Source of the DNA: Pectinatus haikarae
GTDB lineage: Bacteria; Bacillota; Negativicutes; Selenomonadales; Selenomonadaceae
Direction: 5' to 3' (one strand)
Length of the DNA stretch: 64,000 bases
Assembly: GCF_030813505.1 (NCBI RefSeq)
Contig: NZ_JAUSUE010000004.1
This document shows positions 51,261 through 61,052 of this stretch, piece after piece. The notes under the pieces were generated by a model. That model saw only the letters and a program-made list of their open reading frames with translations. It had not been told where the DNA came from and did not search any database. Both the position numbers and the translations under genes were made by a program. Within the stretch, counting starts at the first letter, position 1. Each line of letters begins with the position of its first letter.

Positions 51261-53000
51261 ATGAATAATTATAAGCGACTTTTACAATTTATAAAACCTT
51301 ATATCCCGCGTCTGGGAATGGCGGTTGTTTGCATTATTTTAGCAGCCGCGGCGAATCTTTATGTCCCCTGGATTATAAAGGATCTTATTGATAAAGTACT
51401 GGCGCAGAAGGATATGATGACGCTCAATCTGCTGGGCGCAGGAATTGTTGTAGTTTTCTTTTTCCGCGGTATATTTTATTATGGACAGACATATCTGGTT
51501 TCTTATGTTGCGGAAAAAGTCATTATTGATATCAGGGAAATTCTCTATAAGAAATTCCAGGAGTTCCAGCTTGCCTATTATGAGAAACAACAGACGGGCA
51601 CAATTATGAGCTATATAACAAATGATGTGGCTGCGCTGCAGGTGGCTTTAGTCAACAGCCTTATTGATCTTGTCACAGAATCTTCTATTTTTATCGGATC
51701 TGTTTGTATGATGTTTTATCTTGATTGGAAACTTGCGTTTGTGACAATAATCGTAGTACCCTTAATAGGTCAGGCAATGAAGATTTTCGGCCGCAAACTT
51801 AAGGCAAACGGAGCTGTTGTGCAGGAAAGAACAGCAGATATAACCTCTTTGCTGCAGGAAACAATTTCCGCTGTACGTGTTATAAAATCTTTTGTCCGTG
51901 AAGATTATGAAATAGAACGATTCAAAAAGCAAAATTATCTTAATTTCAGAGCCAACATGAAGGGCGTGCAGCTTATGTCTTTACTGACGCCTATTGTGGA
52001 ATTCCTTGCGGCGGTCATAGTGACGTTAATATTGTGGTTCGGCGGATATCAGGTAGTACATGGCTCTCTTACGGCAGGATCATTGGTTGCATTTTTAACG
52101 TATGCGGTTAATCTGGCAAATCCTGTCAAACGTATAAGCCGGGTCTTCGGAACGGTGCAGAAAGCTATGGCAGCCGCAGAACGAGTATTCAATGTGCTCG
52201 ATACTGAAGAAAGAATAAAAGATAAAGAAAATGCAATGATTCTCCCTGAAGTTGAAGGAAAAGTAGAATTCAAGAATGTCAGTTTTTCTTATAATACAGA
52301 ACGGCCGGTGTTGAGTAATTTATCGATCAAGGCAGAACCGGGACAGGTAGTGGCTATCGTCGGACCCAGCGGAGCCGGGAAAACGACAATTGTCAATTTG
52401 ATTCCCCGTTTCTATGATGTAACTGAGGGAACAGTCAGTATTGATGATGTGGATGTGCGTGATGTGAAGATCAATTCACTGCGTGAACAAATAGGTATAG
52501 TGCCGCAGGAAACGATGCTGTTCAGCGATACCGTGATGCACAACATACGTTATGGGCGGCTTGAAGCTTCAGACGAAGAAGTTGTGGCTGCGGCAAAAGC
52601 TGCCAATGCCCATCATTTTATTTCGGAATTAGAAAATGGATATGATACTAAAATTGGTGAACGAGGAATAACTTTATCCGGCGGGCAGCGGCAGCGTATT
52701 GCCATAGCGCGGGCTATTTTGAAAAATCCGCGTATATTGATACTGGATGAAGCTACGTCAGCGCTTGATACGGAAAGCGAAGAATTGGTACAGGAAGCTC
52801 TTGATAAACTGATGATAGGCAGAACTTCATTTGTCATAGCGCATCGCCTGTCGACAATTCTGCAGGCTGACAATATAATTGTAATGGAAAACGGCGAGAT
52901 GGTGGAATCAGGCACGCATAGTGAGCTGCTTGCGAAGAATGGTCTGTATGGCCATCTGTATAATATACAGTTTAATGATAAAAAATCTAGGCAGGTGTGA
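51261..53000 (+). CDS. msbA: Lipid A flippase MsbA (ABC transporter)
   Basis: This 579-aa half-transporter has six membrane helices in the N-half and an ATPase domain: Walker A VGPSGAGKTTIVNL, signature GITLSGGQRQRIAIARAI, Walker B ILILDEATSALDTESEEL. MsbA flips core-lipid A across the inner membrane; many similar exporters exist, and the call rests on the place between lpxB and waaA-lpxK. Start ATG 51261 is preceded by GGAACAAAGAATAACGA, a weak ribosome binding site. Its stop is separated by three bases from the next start. Confidence 0.9.
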   Translation: MNNYKRLLQFIKPYIPRLGMAVVCIILAAAANLYVPWIIKDLIDKVLAQKDMMTLNLLGAGIVVVFFFRGIFYYGQTYLVSYVAEKVIIDIREILYKKFQEFQLAYYEKQQTGTIMSYITNDVAALQVALVNSLIDLVTESSIFIGSVCMMFYLDWKLAFVTIIVVPLIGQAMKIFGRKLKANGAVVQERTADITSLLQETISAVRVIKSFVREDYEIERFKKQNYLNFRANMKGVQLMSLLTPIVEFLAAVIVTLILWFGGYQVVHGSLTAGSLVAFLTYAVNLANPVKRISRVFGTVQKAMAAAERVFNVLDTEERIKDKENAMILPEVEGKVEFKNVSFSYNTERPVLSNLSIKAEPGQVVAIVGPSGAGKTTIVNLIPRFYDVTEGTVSIDDVDVRDVKINSLREQIGIVPQETMLFSDTVMHNIRYGRLEASDEEVVAAAKAANAHHFISELENGYDTKIGERGITLSGGQRQRIAIARAILKNPRILILDEATSALDTESEELVQEALDKLMIGRTSFVIAHRLSTILQADNIIVMENGEMVESGTHSELLAKNGLYGHLYNIQFNDKKSRQV

Positions 53001-53003
53001 TTG

Positions 53004-55496
53004 ATGCAGATACTATATGACATTGTAGTTGTAGTGCTCATAATTATACTGATGCCGTATTTTCTTGTGCGCCTCATAAGGGAGAAGGGGTTTGGGGAGC
53101 GCATGAAACAAAGTTTCGGATTTTTGCCGAAGCATGCGCTTGATAAAGTAGCGGGAAAAGATTGTATATGGGTCCATGCAGCTTCTGTCGGTGAAATTGT
53201 GGCCACAAGTCCGCTGATCAGGGAATTTCGCAAGGAATTTCCTGATACTCCTATTTTGATATCAGTGGTTACCTGTTCAGGGTATACAATGGCTAATCGA
53301 ATAATAGGAGATGCAGACAGTATAATATATTTTCCTCTCGACCTGCCCTTTTTAGCGGCCAATACAGTAAAAAAAATACGTCCGCGTATATTCTTACCAG
53401 TGGAAACAGAACTTTGGCCAAATCTGCTTAAGGCTGCACGGCGTTACAATGTTGCTGTAATGATGGTAAACGGCAGAATCAGTGATAAAAGTGTGAAAAG
53501 ATATCAATATATGTTCAGTCTGCTCAGCGATATGATCGGTACGGTCAATAAATTTGCTATGCAGTCTGAAATAGACGCATCTTATATAATAAGACTTGGT
53601 GCAGATCCTAAGTTGGTTGCAGTTACGGGAAATACAAAATTTGACCAGACTTATACTAACGTATCGGCGGAAGAGAAAAGGAAGATACTTGAATCAATGG
53701 GGTTAGCCGATGCCTCTGGAATAGTAATCGCGGGCAGTACACATAGAGGCGAGGAAGCTTATGTATTGGGGGCATTCCGTAAACTGAAAGAGGAATTTCC
53801 CAAAGTAAAACTGATTATTGCGCCGCGTAAAATAATCCGCAAGGATGATGTCAAGGCGATATGCCAGCAATATAAGTTTAAAACAGCTTTTCGGACAGAT
53901 TTGAACAAAAAGGCAGCTTGCGGGCATGATATTGTTATTTTAGATACGATAGGTGAGCTTGGGAAAATATACAGTGTAGGTGATGTTATTTTTGTCGGCG
54001 GCAGTATTATACCGCATGGCGGGCACAATATATTGGAACCGGCAGCTCATGGCAAGGCAATAATTGTCGGCAGGAATATGTTCAATTTCAAGGATACCTA
54101 TATGCTTTTCAAAAATCGTAATGCCTGCATTACGGCAGACGATGAAAAAATGCTGACAGAACAAATGCTTAAATTGTTCCGTCAGCCGGAGATTCGTCAT
54201 CGTATGGAAGAGACAAGTCTGGAGATAATACATGAAAATCAAGGGGCATCACGGCGTTCGGCTGTCATTTTGCGAGAGGTCCTGGATGAACTTGGTAAAA
54301 ATCCTAAAACATTGGCAGTGCCGTCGACAGAGGCAATAGAAAATTTTCAGACATATTTATTTGAATTAGTGCATGGCAGAAGAAAGAAAACCTTTTTCGG
54401 ACACATATTGATCGCTGTTTTGCGGATATTTTCTTTTATATATGAGCAGCTGGTAAATTTTAAATTATGGCTTTATCAATGTAAAATTTTGCGGCAGGAA
54501 AGAATTGACTGCTACGTGATCAGCATTGGCAATATCACTGTTGGGGGAACAGGAAAAACGCCTACTTCACAGAGACTGGCCAAAGAGATAAGAGGAATGG
54601 GATATAAGGTAGCCATCCTAAATCGCGGCTATAGGGCTAAGTGGCGTGGTGACGTGGGCGTGGTTTCCGATGGCAAAAAACTGCTGATGACAGCTGCTGA
54701 AGCTGGGGATGAAGCTTTTCTGCTCGCAAAAAACCTGCCTGATGTGCCGGTGCTTATCGGTGCTGACAGATCAATTACCGGTCAGTATGCAATTGAACAT
54801 TTTGGTATAGAAATAGCAATTTTGGATGATGGTTATCAACATTGGCAGCTGAAAAGAAATCTAGATATTCTGCTGGTTGATTCAATAAATATTTTTGGCA
54901 ATGGCTACGTCCTGCCTCGGGGGACTTTGCGTGAATCTCTTTCACATCTGAATCGTGCCGATATTTGCCTCTTGACGAAAGTTGATCAGGCAGCGCCCCA
55001 TTCTTGTGAATATATAAGGAAAACATTGACCAAAAACAACAATCATGCCTTGGTAGTGGAAAGTGTACATAATCCTAAAGGTTTTGTGGAAATAAGCGAT
55101 TGGTCGGATAATATAGGCAGTATCGGGAGAAAAACAACAGAAATGGCTGGGTGTAAGATTATAGCCGTTTCGGCTATAGGTAATCCGGCTTCGTTAGAAC
55201 AGACTCTGCAAAGTATAGGTGTGATAATAGTAGAAAGTATTCGTTTTCCAGACCATCATGATTATACCGCACAGGAAATAACAGCCGTTATGAAGCAGGC
55301 TGCTTCGCGCAATGCGGAAGCGATCATTATAACTGATAAGGACGCGGTAAAATTTCCTAAGCAGATTATCAACCAGGAAGATCGTATACCTATTTATATA
55401 ATTAGTATTGAAATAAAATTTAAAGACGGTTCTGAGGAATTTGAAGGATATCTAAAGGCACATTTGCCGGCTTTAAAAATAAATGATTTTCAATAG
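53004..55496 (+). CDS. waaA-lpxK: Fused Kdo transferase (WaaA) and lipid A 4'-kinase (LpxK)
   Basis: One frame of 830 aa encodes two enzymes. Residues about 1-425 are WaaA: a membrane anchor (about 5-22), then IWVHAASVGEIVATSPLIRE with catalytic Glu64, VETELWPNLLKAARRYNVAV, and FVGGSIIPHGGHNILEPAAH. WaaA adds Kdo from CMP-Kdo to lipid IVA. Residues about 490-830 are LpxK, which phosphorylates the lipid A disaccharide: Walker A SIGNITVGGTGKTPTSQRLA (about 508-520), and DDGYQHWQLKRNLDILLVDS. A hydrophobic stretch (about 460-480) links them. LpxK acts before WaaA in the pathway, so fusion may channel lipid IVA. No frameshift or internal stop is needed. Start ATG 53004 follows AGGTG. Confidence 0.94.
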   Translation: MQILYDIVVVVLIIILMPYFLVRLIREKGFGERMKQSFGFLPKHALDKVAGKDCIWVHAASVGEIVATSPLIREFRKEFPDTPILISVVTCSGYTMANRIIGDADSIIYFPLDLPFLAANTVKKIRPRIFLPVETELWPNLLKAARRYNVAVMMVNGRISDKSVKRYQYMFSLLSDMIGTVNKFAMQSEIDASYIIRLGADPKLVAVTGNTKFDQTYTNVSAEEKRKILESMGLADASGIVIAGSTHRGEEAYVLGAFRKLKEEFPKVKLIIAPRKIIRKDDVKAICQQYKFKTAFRTDLNKKAACGHDIVILDTIGELGKIYSVGDVIFVGGSIIPHGGHNILEPAAHGKAIIVGRNMFNFKDTYMLFKNRNACITADDEKMLTEQMLKLFRQPEIRHRMEETSLEIIHENQGASRRSAVILREVLDELGKNPKTLAVPSTEAIENFQTYLFELVHGRRKKTFFGHILIAVLRIFSFIYEQLVNFKLWLYQCKILRQERIDCYVISIGNITVGGTGKTPTSQRLAKEIRGMGYKVAILNRGYRAKWRGDVGVVSDGKKLLMTAAEAGDEAFLLAKNLPDVPVLIGADRSITGQYAIEHFGIEIAILDDGYQHWQLKRNLDILLVDSINIFGNGYVLPRGTLRESLSHLNRADICLLTKVDQAAPHSCEYIRKTLTKNNNHALVVESVHNPKGFVEISDWSDNIGSIGRKTTEMAGCKIIAVSAIGNPASLEQTLQSIGVIIVESIRFPDHHDYTAQEITAVMKQAASRNAEAIIITDKDAVKFPKQIINQEDRIPIYIISIEIKFKDGSEEFEGYLKAHLPALKINDFQ

Positions 55497-55582
55497 TCCT
55501 GCAGTATATGCCAGAGCTGGTCACACATGAGGAAAAATTATTTTTGTTTTATGCACGAAAAAATCTCTGTTGGTGAAGGAGA

Positions 55583-56338
55583 ATGGATATAGTGAAGATA
55601 ATCTGTATAATACCGGCACGTTTTTCATCGACGCGATTGCCGGGCAAACCTTTGGCTGACGTTGCGGGCAAACCCTTGATTGTGCGGGTGTACGAGCAGG
55701 CCGTAAAAGCCAATGTCCCGGTCGATTTTATTGCAGCGGTTGATGATGAGCGTATTTTTAGAGCAGTAGTCGAAGCAGGAGGCAAAGCGGTGATGACACG
55801 CAGCGATCATCCTACAGGTACTGATCGGCTGGCAGAAGCGGCCGGTCATTATCCGGATGCAGACGTGGTTATAAATATACAGGGCGATGAGCCGCTTATT
55901 GATCCGGAAATTATCGACAGGCTGGGAAGACTGTTTATTGATAATGAAGATCTTAATATGGCAACGGTGAAAACACCTATGCTTGAAGAAGAAAAAAGTG
56001 AACCGGGTAATGTTAAAGTAATTACTGATAAGGATGATTACGCAATCTATTTTTCCAGATCGCTGATTCCATATCCGCGTAATAATACGTCTGTGGCAGT
56101 TTATAAGCATATAGGCATATATGCTTATAAAAAAGATTTTTTGCTGCGATATGCACAAATGAAACCTACGCCGCTGGAACAGACAGAATCCCTTGAACAG
56201 CTCAGAGCCATTGAAAATGGTTATAAAATAAAGGTTATAACATCTAATAAACGTTTTATTGGTGTAGATACACCGGAAGATCTTGTCAGGGTAAACGAAT
56301 ATTACAGAAAAAGAGAAGGGGCGCATAATTATGAATAA
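55583..56338 (+). CDS. kdsB: CMP-Kdo synthetase KdsB
   Basis: KdsB activates Kdo with CTP to CMP-Kdo, the donor for WaaA. It is 251 aa. The opening IIPARFSSTRLPGKPLADVA is the nucleotide-binding signature. VVINIQGDEPLIDPEIIDRL and HIGIYAYKKDFLLRY are also typical. Start ATG 55583 follows GAAGGAGA. It overlaps kdsA by eight bases. Confidence 0.97.
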   Translation: MDIVKIICIIPARFSSTRLPGKPLADVAGKPLIVRVYEQAVKANVPVDFIAAVDDERIFRAVVEAGGKAVMTRSDHPTGTDRLAEAAGHYPDADVVINIQGDEPLIDPEIIDRLGRLFIDNEDLNMATVKTPMLEEEKSEPGNVKVITDKDDYAIYFSRSLIPYPRNNTSVAVYKHIGIYAYKKDFLLRYAQMKPTPLEQTESLEQLRAIENGYKIKVITSNKRFIGVDTPEDLVRVNEYYRKREGAHNYE

Positions 56339-57155
56339 CGTTAAAATAGCGGATTTTGAGGTTGGACCGAAAAATCCCTTGGTTTTGCTGGCTGGACCAT
56401 GCGTGCTTGAAGGATATGAAAGAAGCTTATATATTGGCAGACGCGCTAAGGAAATAGCATACAAGCTGGGAATTCCTTATGTATTCAAGGCATCTTTCGA
56501 CAAGGCAAATCGTTCATCATATAAAGGTTTTCGCGGGCCAGGATTGGAAGAAGGTCTGGCAGTTTTGAAAAGAATAAAGCAAGAGCTGAATGTGCCTGTT
56601 GTCAGTGATGTACATTCGGAAGAGCAGGTAGGACCGGCAGGAAAGGTTTTGGATGTAATTCAAATACCTGCCTTTCTCTGCCGTCAGACGGATCTCCTTT
56701 ATGCCGCAGCTAAAACGGGAAAAACTGTCAATGTGAAAAAAGGGCAGTTTATGGCACCAAAAGATATGAAGAATGTAATCGATAAGATCAAGAGCGCAGG
56801 AAATGAGCAAATTATGCTTACGGAAAGAGGCGCATCTTTTGGTTACAATAACCTTGTGGTCGATATGCGGTCATTTCCCATCATGCGCTCTTTCGGCTAT
56901 CCAGTTATTTTTGATGCTACGCACAGTGTGCAATTACCGGGCGGCGGCGGCACATGTTCCTCAGGCAATCGTGAATATGTAGAATATTTGACCCGTGCTG
57001 CAGTGGGCGCAGGCGTAGACGGTTTATTTATGGAAGTGCATGATAACCCTCAGGAAGCTCTTTCTGATGGACCCAATATGGTTTGCCTTGATAATTTGGA
57101 AGACATATTGAAAGATGCTTTGGCCATACATGAAATTGCAAAAAAACATTTTTGA
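56331..57155 (+). CDS. kdsA: Kdo-8-phosphate synthase KdsA
   Basis: KdsA condenses phosphoenolpyruvate with arabinose 5-phosphate to Kdo-8-phosphate. It is 274 aa. Visible are FKASFDKANRSSYKGFRGPG, FLCRQTDLLYAAAKTGKTVN, and DATHSVQLPGGGGTCSSG. The AGPCVLEG motif has Cys24 at the position that binds metal in the metal-dependent class (for example Aquifex) and is Asn in the E. coli enzyme, so a metal-dependent enzyme is predicted. It overlaps kdsB by eight bases. Confidence 0.97.
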   Translation: MNNVKIADFEVGPKNPLVLLAGPCVLEGYERSLYIGRRAKEIAYKLGIPYVFKASFDKANRSSYKGFRGPGLEEGLAVLKRIKQELNVPVVSDVHSEEQVGPAGKVLDVIQIPAFLCRQTDLLYAAAKTGKTVNVKKGQFMAPKDMKNVIDKIKSAGNEQIMLTERGASFGYNNLVVDMRSFPIMRSFGYPVIFDATHSVQLPGGGGTCSSGNREYVEYLTRAAVGAGVDGLFMEVHDNPQEALSDGPNMVCLDNLEDILKDALAIHEIAKKHF

Positions 57156-57203
57156 TTGAGTATAAAATAGAATTTGTTTGGTATTAACCGGGAGGTACAC
57201 AAA

Positions 57204-58181
57204 TTGGAAGGTACGATAAAGGAGAAGGCACTTGAAGCGCTTGCTATAGAGGCAGACGCTGTAAGGAATCTTGCTGCACATATAAATGATGAATTTGAAA
57301 CAGCAGTTGAGGCTATTCTGCATTGTAAGGGACGTATAATACTGACAGGTATGGGAAAGTCAGGTCATATAGGCAGGAAAATTGCTGCTACGCTGGCAAG
57401 TACGGGGACTCCAGCATTTTTTATGCATCCAGGAGAGGCCTTCCACGGCGACCTTGGCATGGTTACAGATGAAGACATAGTCATGGCATTGTCACACAGT
57501 GGGGAATCTACTGAGGTGGTAAATATTCTGCCTATAATAAAAAGAATAGGCGCTTCCATAATTGCCATGTGCGGTAAGAGGGATTCTTTTCTTGGGAAAA
57601 ATGCGGAATACTATATAGACGTGAGCATTGAGAAAGAAGCATGTCCGCTGGGACTGGCACCGACTGCCAGTACGACGGCGACACTTGCAATGGGAGATGC
57701 AGTGGCAATGGCACTCTTATCTGTACGCAATTTTACGGCAAAAGATTTTGCTGTTTTTCATCCAGGAGGAGCATTGGGACGAAGATTGCTGCTGACAGTG
57801 GAGAATGTAATGCACAGTGAAGAAGACAATCCGGTCATTGAAAAAGACAGAACAGCAAAAGAAGCATTGTTTTTAATGACAGATAAAGGTCTTGGCGCTA
57901 CTTCGGTAGTTGACAAGTCAGGCAGCTTTATTGGTCTTATTACTGACGGCGATATAAGGCGGGGATTATCCAAAGGAATAGAATTTCTGAATGAACCGGT
58001 GGAACATCTCATGACAAAATCACCGCTTACCATAACGAAAAATAAAATGGCGGCGGAAGCTCTGGGCATCATGGAAAAACATAAACCTCGTCCGATAACG
58101 GTTTTACCTGTAATTGATGAAAAGAATAAGCCGGTCGGAATCGTTCATCTTACTGATTTATTGCGTCAGGGTGTGGTATAA
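57204..58181 (+). CDS. kdsD: Arabinose-5-phosphate isomerase KdsD
   Basis: KdsD converts ribulose 5-phosphate to arabinose 5-phosphate, the Kdo precursor. From TTG 57204 (GGGAGG eight bases upstream) it is 325 aa. The N-terminal SIS domain shows ILTGMGKSGHIGRKIAATLA and MHPGEAFHGDLGM; two CBS domains follow (VENVMHSEEDNPVIEKDRTA and VEHLMTKSPLTITKNKMAAE). A frame extending to 57174 has no ribosome binding site. Its stop overlaps the kdsC start by one base. Confidence 0.95.
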   Translation: MEGTIKEKALEALAIEADAVRNLAAHINDEFETAVEAILHCKGRIILTGMGKSGHIGRKIAATLASTGTPAFFMHPGEAFHGDLGMVTDEDIVMALSHSGESTEVVNILPIIKRIGASIIAMCGKRDSFLGKNAEYYIDVSIEKEACPLGLAPTASTTATLAMGDAVAMALLSVRNFTAKDFAVFHPGGALGRRLLLTVENVMHSEEDNPVIEKDRTAKEALFLMTDKGLGATSVVDKSGSFIGLITDGDIRRGLSKGIEFLNEPVEHLMTKSPLTITKNKMAAEALGIMEKHKPRPITVLPVIDEKNKPVGIVHLTDLLRQGVV

Positions 58182-58753
58182 TGCTGCTAAGAGAAGGCGC
58201 TGAAGCGCATGCAGCAAAAGTCCGTATGATCATATTTGATATCGACGGAGTTTTAAGTGATGGCAAGCTGTACTATGGCAGTGATGGTGAAGCTTTCAAA
58301 ACTTTTTTTGTAAGAGATGGTCTGGGGATAAGTCTGGCGAGAGAAAACGGAATAAAGCTGGCTATAATAACAGGAAGAAAATCGGCTATAGTGGAAACTC
58401 GCGGGAAAGAATTAAAGTTTGATGCTGTCTATCAAGGAAATCTCTATAAAATGAAGGCCTACGAAGAACTGAAAGCAAATTTTGCCATAACAGATGAACA
58501 GATGGCTTATATTGGCGATGATATTGTTGATTTGCCTATAATGACAAAGGTAGGGTTTCCGGCAGCTGTCGGTGATGCTGTGGAAGAAGTAAAAAAGACA
58601 GCACATTTTGTCAGTGATTTTGCCGGCGGATATGGAGCCGTCAGACAAATCGTAGAATTTATTTTAAAAGCTCAGGGAAAATGGCAGTCAATTATAACTG
58701 ATTATCTTAACGGCGGCAGCTCAGCGAGGATGTTGGATAACAAGTCTCAATAA
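58181..58753 (+). CDS. kdsC: Kdo-8-phosphate phosphatase KdsC
   Basis: KdsC is a small HAD-superfamily phosphatase that removes phosphate from Kdo-8-phosphate. It is 190 aa. HAD motif I is MIIFDIDGVLSDGKLYYGSD, motif II sits in LAIITGRKSAIVETRGKEL, and motif IV is AYIGDDIVDLPIM. It has no cap domain, as expected for the tetrameric KdsC type. The start ATG 58181 overlaps the kdsD stop, so it is translationally coupled to kdsD. Confidence 0.95.
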   Translation: MLLREGAEAHAAKVRMIIFDIDGVLSDGKLYYGSDGEAFKTFFVRDGLGISLARENGIKLAIITGRKSAIVETRGKELKFDAVYQGNLYKMKAYEELKANFAITDEQMAYIGDDIVDLPIMTKVGFPAAVGDAVEEVKKTAHFVSDFAGGYGAVRQIVEFILKAQGKWQSIITDYLNGGSSARMLDNKSQ

Positions 58754-58781
58754 GCATACTGTTGCCGTCATCATTGACAAA

Positions 58782-59786
58782 GTGACAGAACAGCAGTCCG
58801 CTCCGACGGAAAAACAGCTGTCGGAGGAGTCTGCCAGCATTGCAGGATTCGGACTGCGCAGATACAAGCTGGGAGGGAAAACGCCGTTGCAATATTATAT
58901 CTTGAAGTTTTTGAGTTTTTTTATGTGCCTGATGCCGCATAAATTTTTATTATTTATCGGTAAAATATTGGGCATATTATATTTTCAGCTGATTGCTAAG
59001 GAACGTAAACGGGCAATTCTGCAGATGCGCGCATCTCTGGGAAACGGTGAGACAGAGGCAGCGGAACTTGTCCGTCAGTCTTTTATAAATATGGGTAAGG
59101 CGTTTGTAGAGATTCTTTATATGCCGCGGCTTAATAAGGACAATATAAATTATTTTGTTGACCCGGAAGGAATAGAAAAATTGCGTGAGGCATTGCGGGA
59201 AGAACATGGCGTAGTTGTTCTGACAGGACATGTCGGTAATTGGGAATGGATGGCGGCTTCGTTGGCCTTTAATGGTATCCCTACCACAACGATAGTAAAA
59301 CCGCAGCCAAACGCACAGCATACACGTATATTGAATGAATACCGTGAAATGGTTGGAGTAGAAGTTTTTGCCCGGGGGACAAGTGAGCTATTGGCTGCAG
59401 CCAGAGCACTCAAAAAGGGTAAAATTCTTGGATTTTTAGCCGATCAAGATGCCGGTCCCGGTGGGGCATTCATTGATTTTTTTGGCAGACCGGCATCAAC
59501 ACCGCTCGGCCCTGCTGTATTTGCCCGCAAATTTTTATCACCGGTGGTTCCCTTATTTATCGTACGCTGTGAGAACGGCAGACACAGACTCATAGTCGGT
59601 GATATTATGCGATATGAAAATACCGGCGATACAGATGCTGATTTGTTAAGATTTACTGTAAAGATGACAAAATTTGTTGAAAATGTTATCAGAGAAAATC
59701 CTACGCAATGGCTGTGGTTCCAAAAAAGATGGAATACAGCTTCGGACGAAAAAAAAATAAAACATCATGTATCAGGAAGACGATAA
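58782..59786 (+). CDS. lpxL: Lipid A late acyltransferase (LpxL/HtrB family)
   Basis: This inner-membrane enzyme adds secondary acyl chains to Kdo-lipid A. The HX4E motif is LTGHVGNWEWMAASLAF, and AFIDFFGRPASTPLGPAVFA and NPTQWLWFQKRWN are typical of the family. The frame opens at GTG 58782 (334 aa) without a clear ribosome binding site; a TTG at 58887 with GGGAGG ten bases upstream would give 299 aa starting at the usual membrane segment (QYYILKFLSFFMCLM) and may be the real start. Only one such gene is in the cluster, so it might act at one or both positions. Confidence 0.93.
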   Translation: MTEQQSAPTEKQLSEESASIAGFGLRRYKLGGKTPLQYYILKFLSFFMCLMPHKFLLFIGKILGILYFQLIAKERKRAILQMRASLGNGETEAAELVRQSFINMGKAFVEILYMPRLNKDNINYFVDPEGIEKLREALREEHGVVVLTGHVGNWEWMAASLAFNGIPTTTIVKPQPNAQHTRILNEYREMVGVEVFARGTSELLAAARALKKGKILGFLADQDAGPGGAFIDFFGRPASTPLGPAVFARKFLSPVVPLFIVRCENGRHRLIVGDIMRYENTGDTDADLLRFTVKMTKFVENVIRENPTQWLWFQKRWNTASDEKKIKHHVSGRR

Positions 59787-59789
59787 CAC

Positions 59790-60356
59790 ATGAAAAGCTT
59801 AAAAATTAATAAAAATAAAATAGCAATATATGGATTCATTATAGTTGTTATCGCAGTCTGTGTCTGGGCTGTGGCGACAAAACCTGTTCCACAGAAAAAA
59901 GCAGCCGATGATGTTAAAAATGAACAGACCATGGATTATACGGGAAATACCATCGTTGAAGAGCGCAATGGCAAAAAAGTATGGGAATTAAGTGCGGATA
60001 ATATTAAAATGGATCCACAGACACAGAAAGCAGAAATGGAGAATATCCATGGTAAATATTATGAGGAAAATGGGCAGATACTTGTTTTGACAGCACCGCA
60101 TGGGATATATGATGACAAGTCTAAAAATATACTCATGGATAATGGCGTACATGCGCAAAGTGATGACGGAATGGTCTTTGATGCGGAAAAGGTATCATGG
60201 GATAATGCGGCGCAAATATTTGTCGGTGAGGGAAGTATAAAGATAACAAAAGGTGATATGCAGGCTCAGGGAGATAGAATTGAAAGCAGCAATGCTTTTC
60301 TTCAGTTCAAACTGTCGGGCAATGCGCATATAGTAAAGGGGCGTGGCGCAAATTGA
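59790..60356 (+). CDS. lptC: LPS export protein LptC
   Basis: This 188-aa bitopic protein has a membrane anchor (about 10-30) and a periplasmic beta-jellyroll that hands LPS from the LptB-permease complex to LptA. Strand repeats include MDYTGNTIVEERNGKKVWEL and IHGKYYEENGQILVLTAPHG. Sequence similarity is low in this family; the call is supported by direct adjacency to lptA and lptB. It starts 3 bases after lpxL and overlaps lptA by 4 bases. Confidence 0.88.
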   Translation: MKSLKINKNKIAIYGFIIVVIAVCVWAVATKPVPQKKAADDVKNEQTMDYTGNTIVEERNGKKVWELSADNIKMDPQTQKAEMENIHGKYYEENGQILVLTAPHGIYDDKSKNILMDNGVHAQSDDGMVFDAEKVSWDNAAQIFVGEGSIKITKGDMQAQGDRIESSNAFLQFKLSGNAHIVKGRGAN

Positions 60357-61039
60357 AAATGAACAGCGGAATAAAAATAGCTGCAGCAGTTTTTCTGACA
60401 ATGGTTTTATATGCGGGAAATGCTTTGGCTGATACGGGAAAACCTACCGAATTGAATGCCAATACCGTTGAGTATGATACAAGCTCTGGTGTTATAACAG
60501 CTACTGGAAATGTTGTAATGATACAGGAAAGTTCACGCATCAGCGGCGCACAAGCCGTTTATAACTCAAAAACGAGTGAGGGCCATATAACAGGAAATGT
60601 CGTTGCCGATAAGGAAAATCTGCATATGACAGCCAATGAGGTTTTTACGCAGGGTTCAAATATGCTTATTGCCAATGGCAATGTAGTGGCTCATCAACTG
60701 GATAAAACTATATCCGGTCCGCGGCTGGAATATAATTCTGATACTAATTATGCACTTATGCCAAATAGCGGAACTATTGTGACAGCAGAAGGTACGATTA
60801 CCGGAAACCGCTTGGAGGCTTATCTGCAGGATAATCATTTTATTGCTGTGGGCAATGTGCATATAACCAGCCAGACACGTAATATAGATGCATACAGTAA
60901 TAATGCCGATTATTATGGCAATGATAACAATAAAGTCATTTTGACCGGCAACGCGGTTGCTATGCAGGATAATAATACATTGCGCGGAGAAAAGCTTACC
61001 TTATATCTGAACGATACGGGACAAGCAGCGGTAAAATAA
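60353..61039 (+). CDS. lptA: LPS periplasmic bridge protein LptA (OstA-like)
   Basis: This 228-aa OstA/LptA-fold protein (longer than E. coli LptA, 185 aa) has a signal peptide ending near GNALAD. The jellyroll repeats are clear: ELNANTVEYDTSSGVITATG, LHMTANEVFTQGSNMLIANG, and GNVHITSQTRNIDAYSNNAD. LptA polymers bridge LptC to the outer-membrane LptD, which is not in this window. TTG 60353 overlaps the lptC stop (TTGA); an ATG six bases further is an alternative start. Confidence 0.9.
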   Translation: MKMNSGIKIAAAVFLTMVLYAGNALADTGKPTELNANTVEYDTSSGVITATGNVVMIQESSRISGAQAVYNSKTSEGHITGNVVADKENLHMTANEVFTQGSNMLIANGNVVAHQLDKTISGPRLEYNSDTNYALMPNSGTIVTAEGTITGNRLEAYLQDNHFIAVGNVHITSQTRNIDAYSNNADYYGNDNNKVILTGNAVAMQDNNTLRGEKLTLYLNDTGQAAVK

Positions 61040-61052
61040 GAATATCTGTACA

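Noticed and set aside
55625..56464. Open frame of 279 codons on the minus strand
   Set aside because: Antisense to kdsB and the start of kdsA, with Arg/Cys/Ile-rich translation typical of a shadow.
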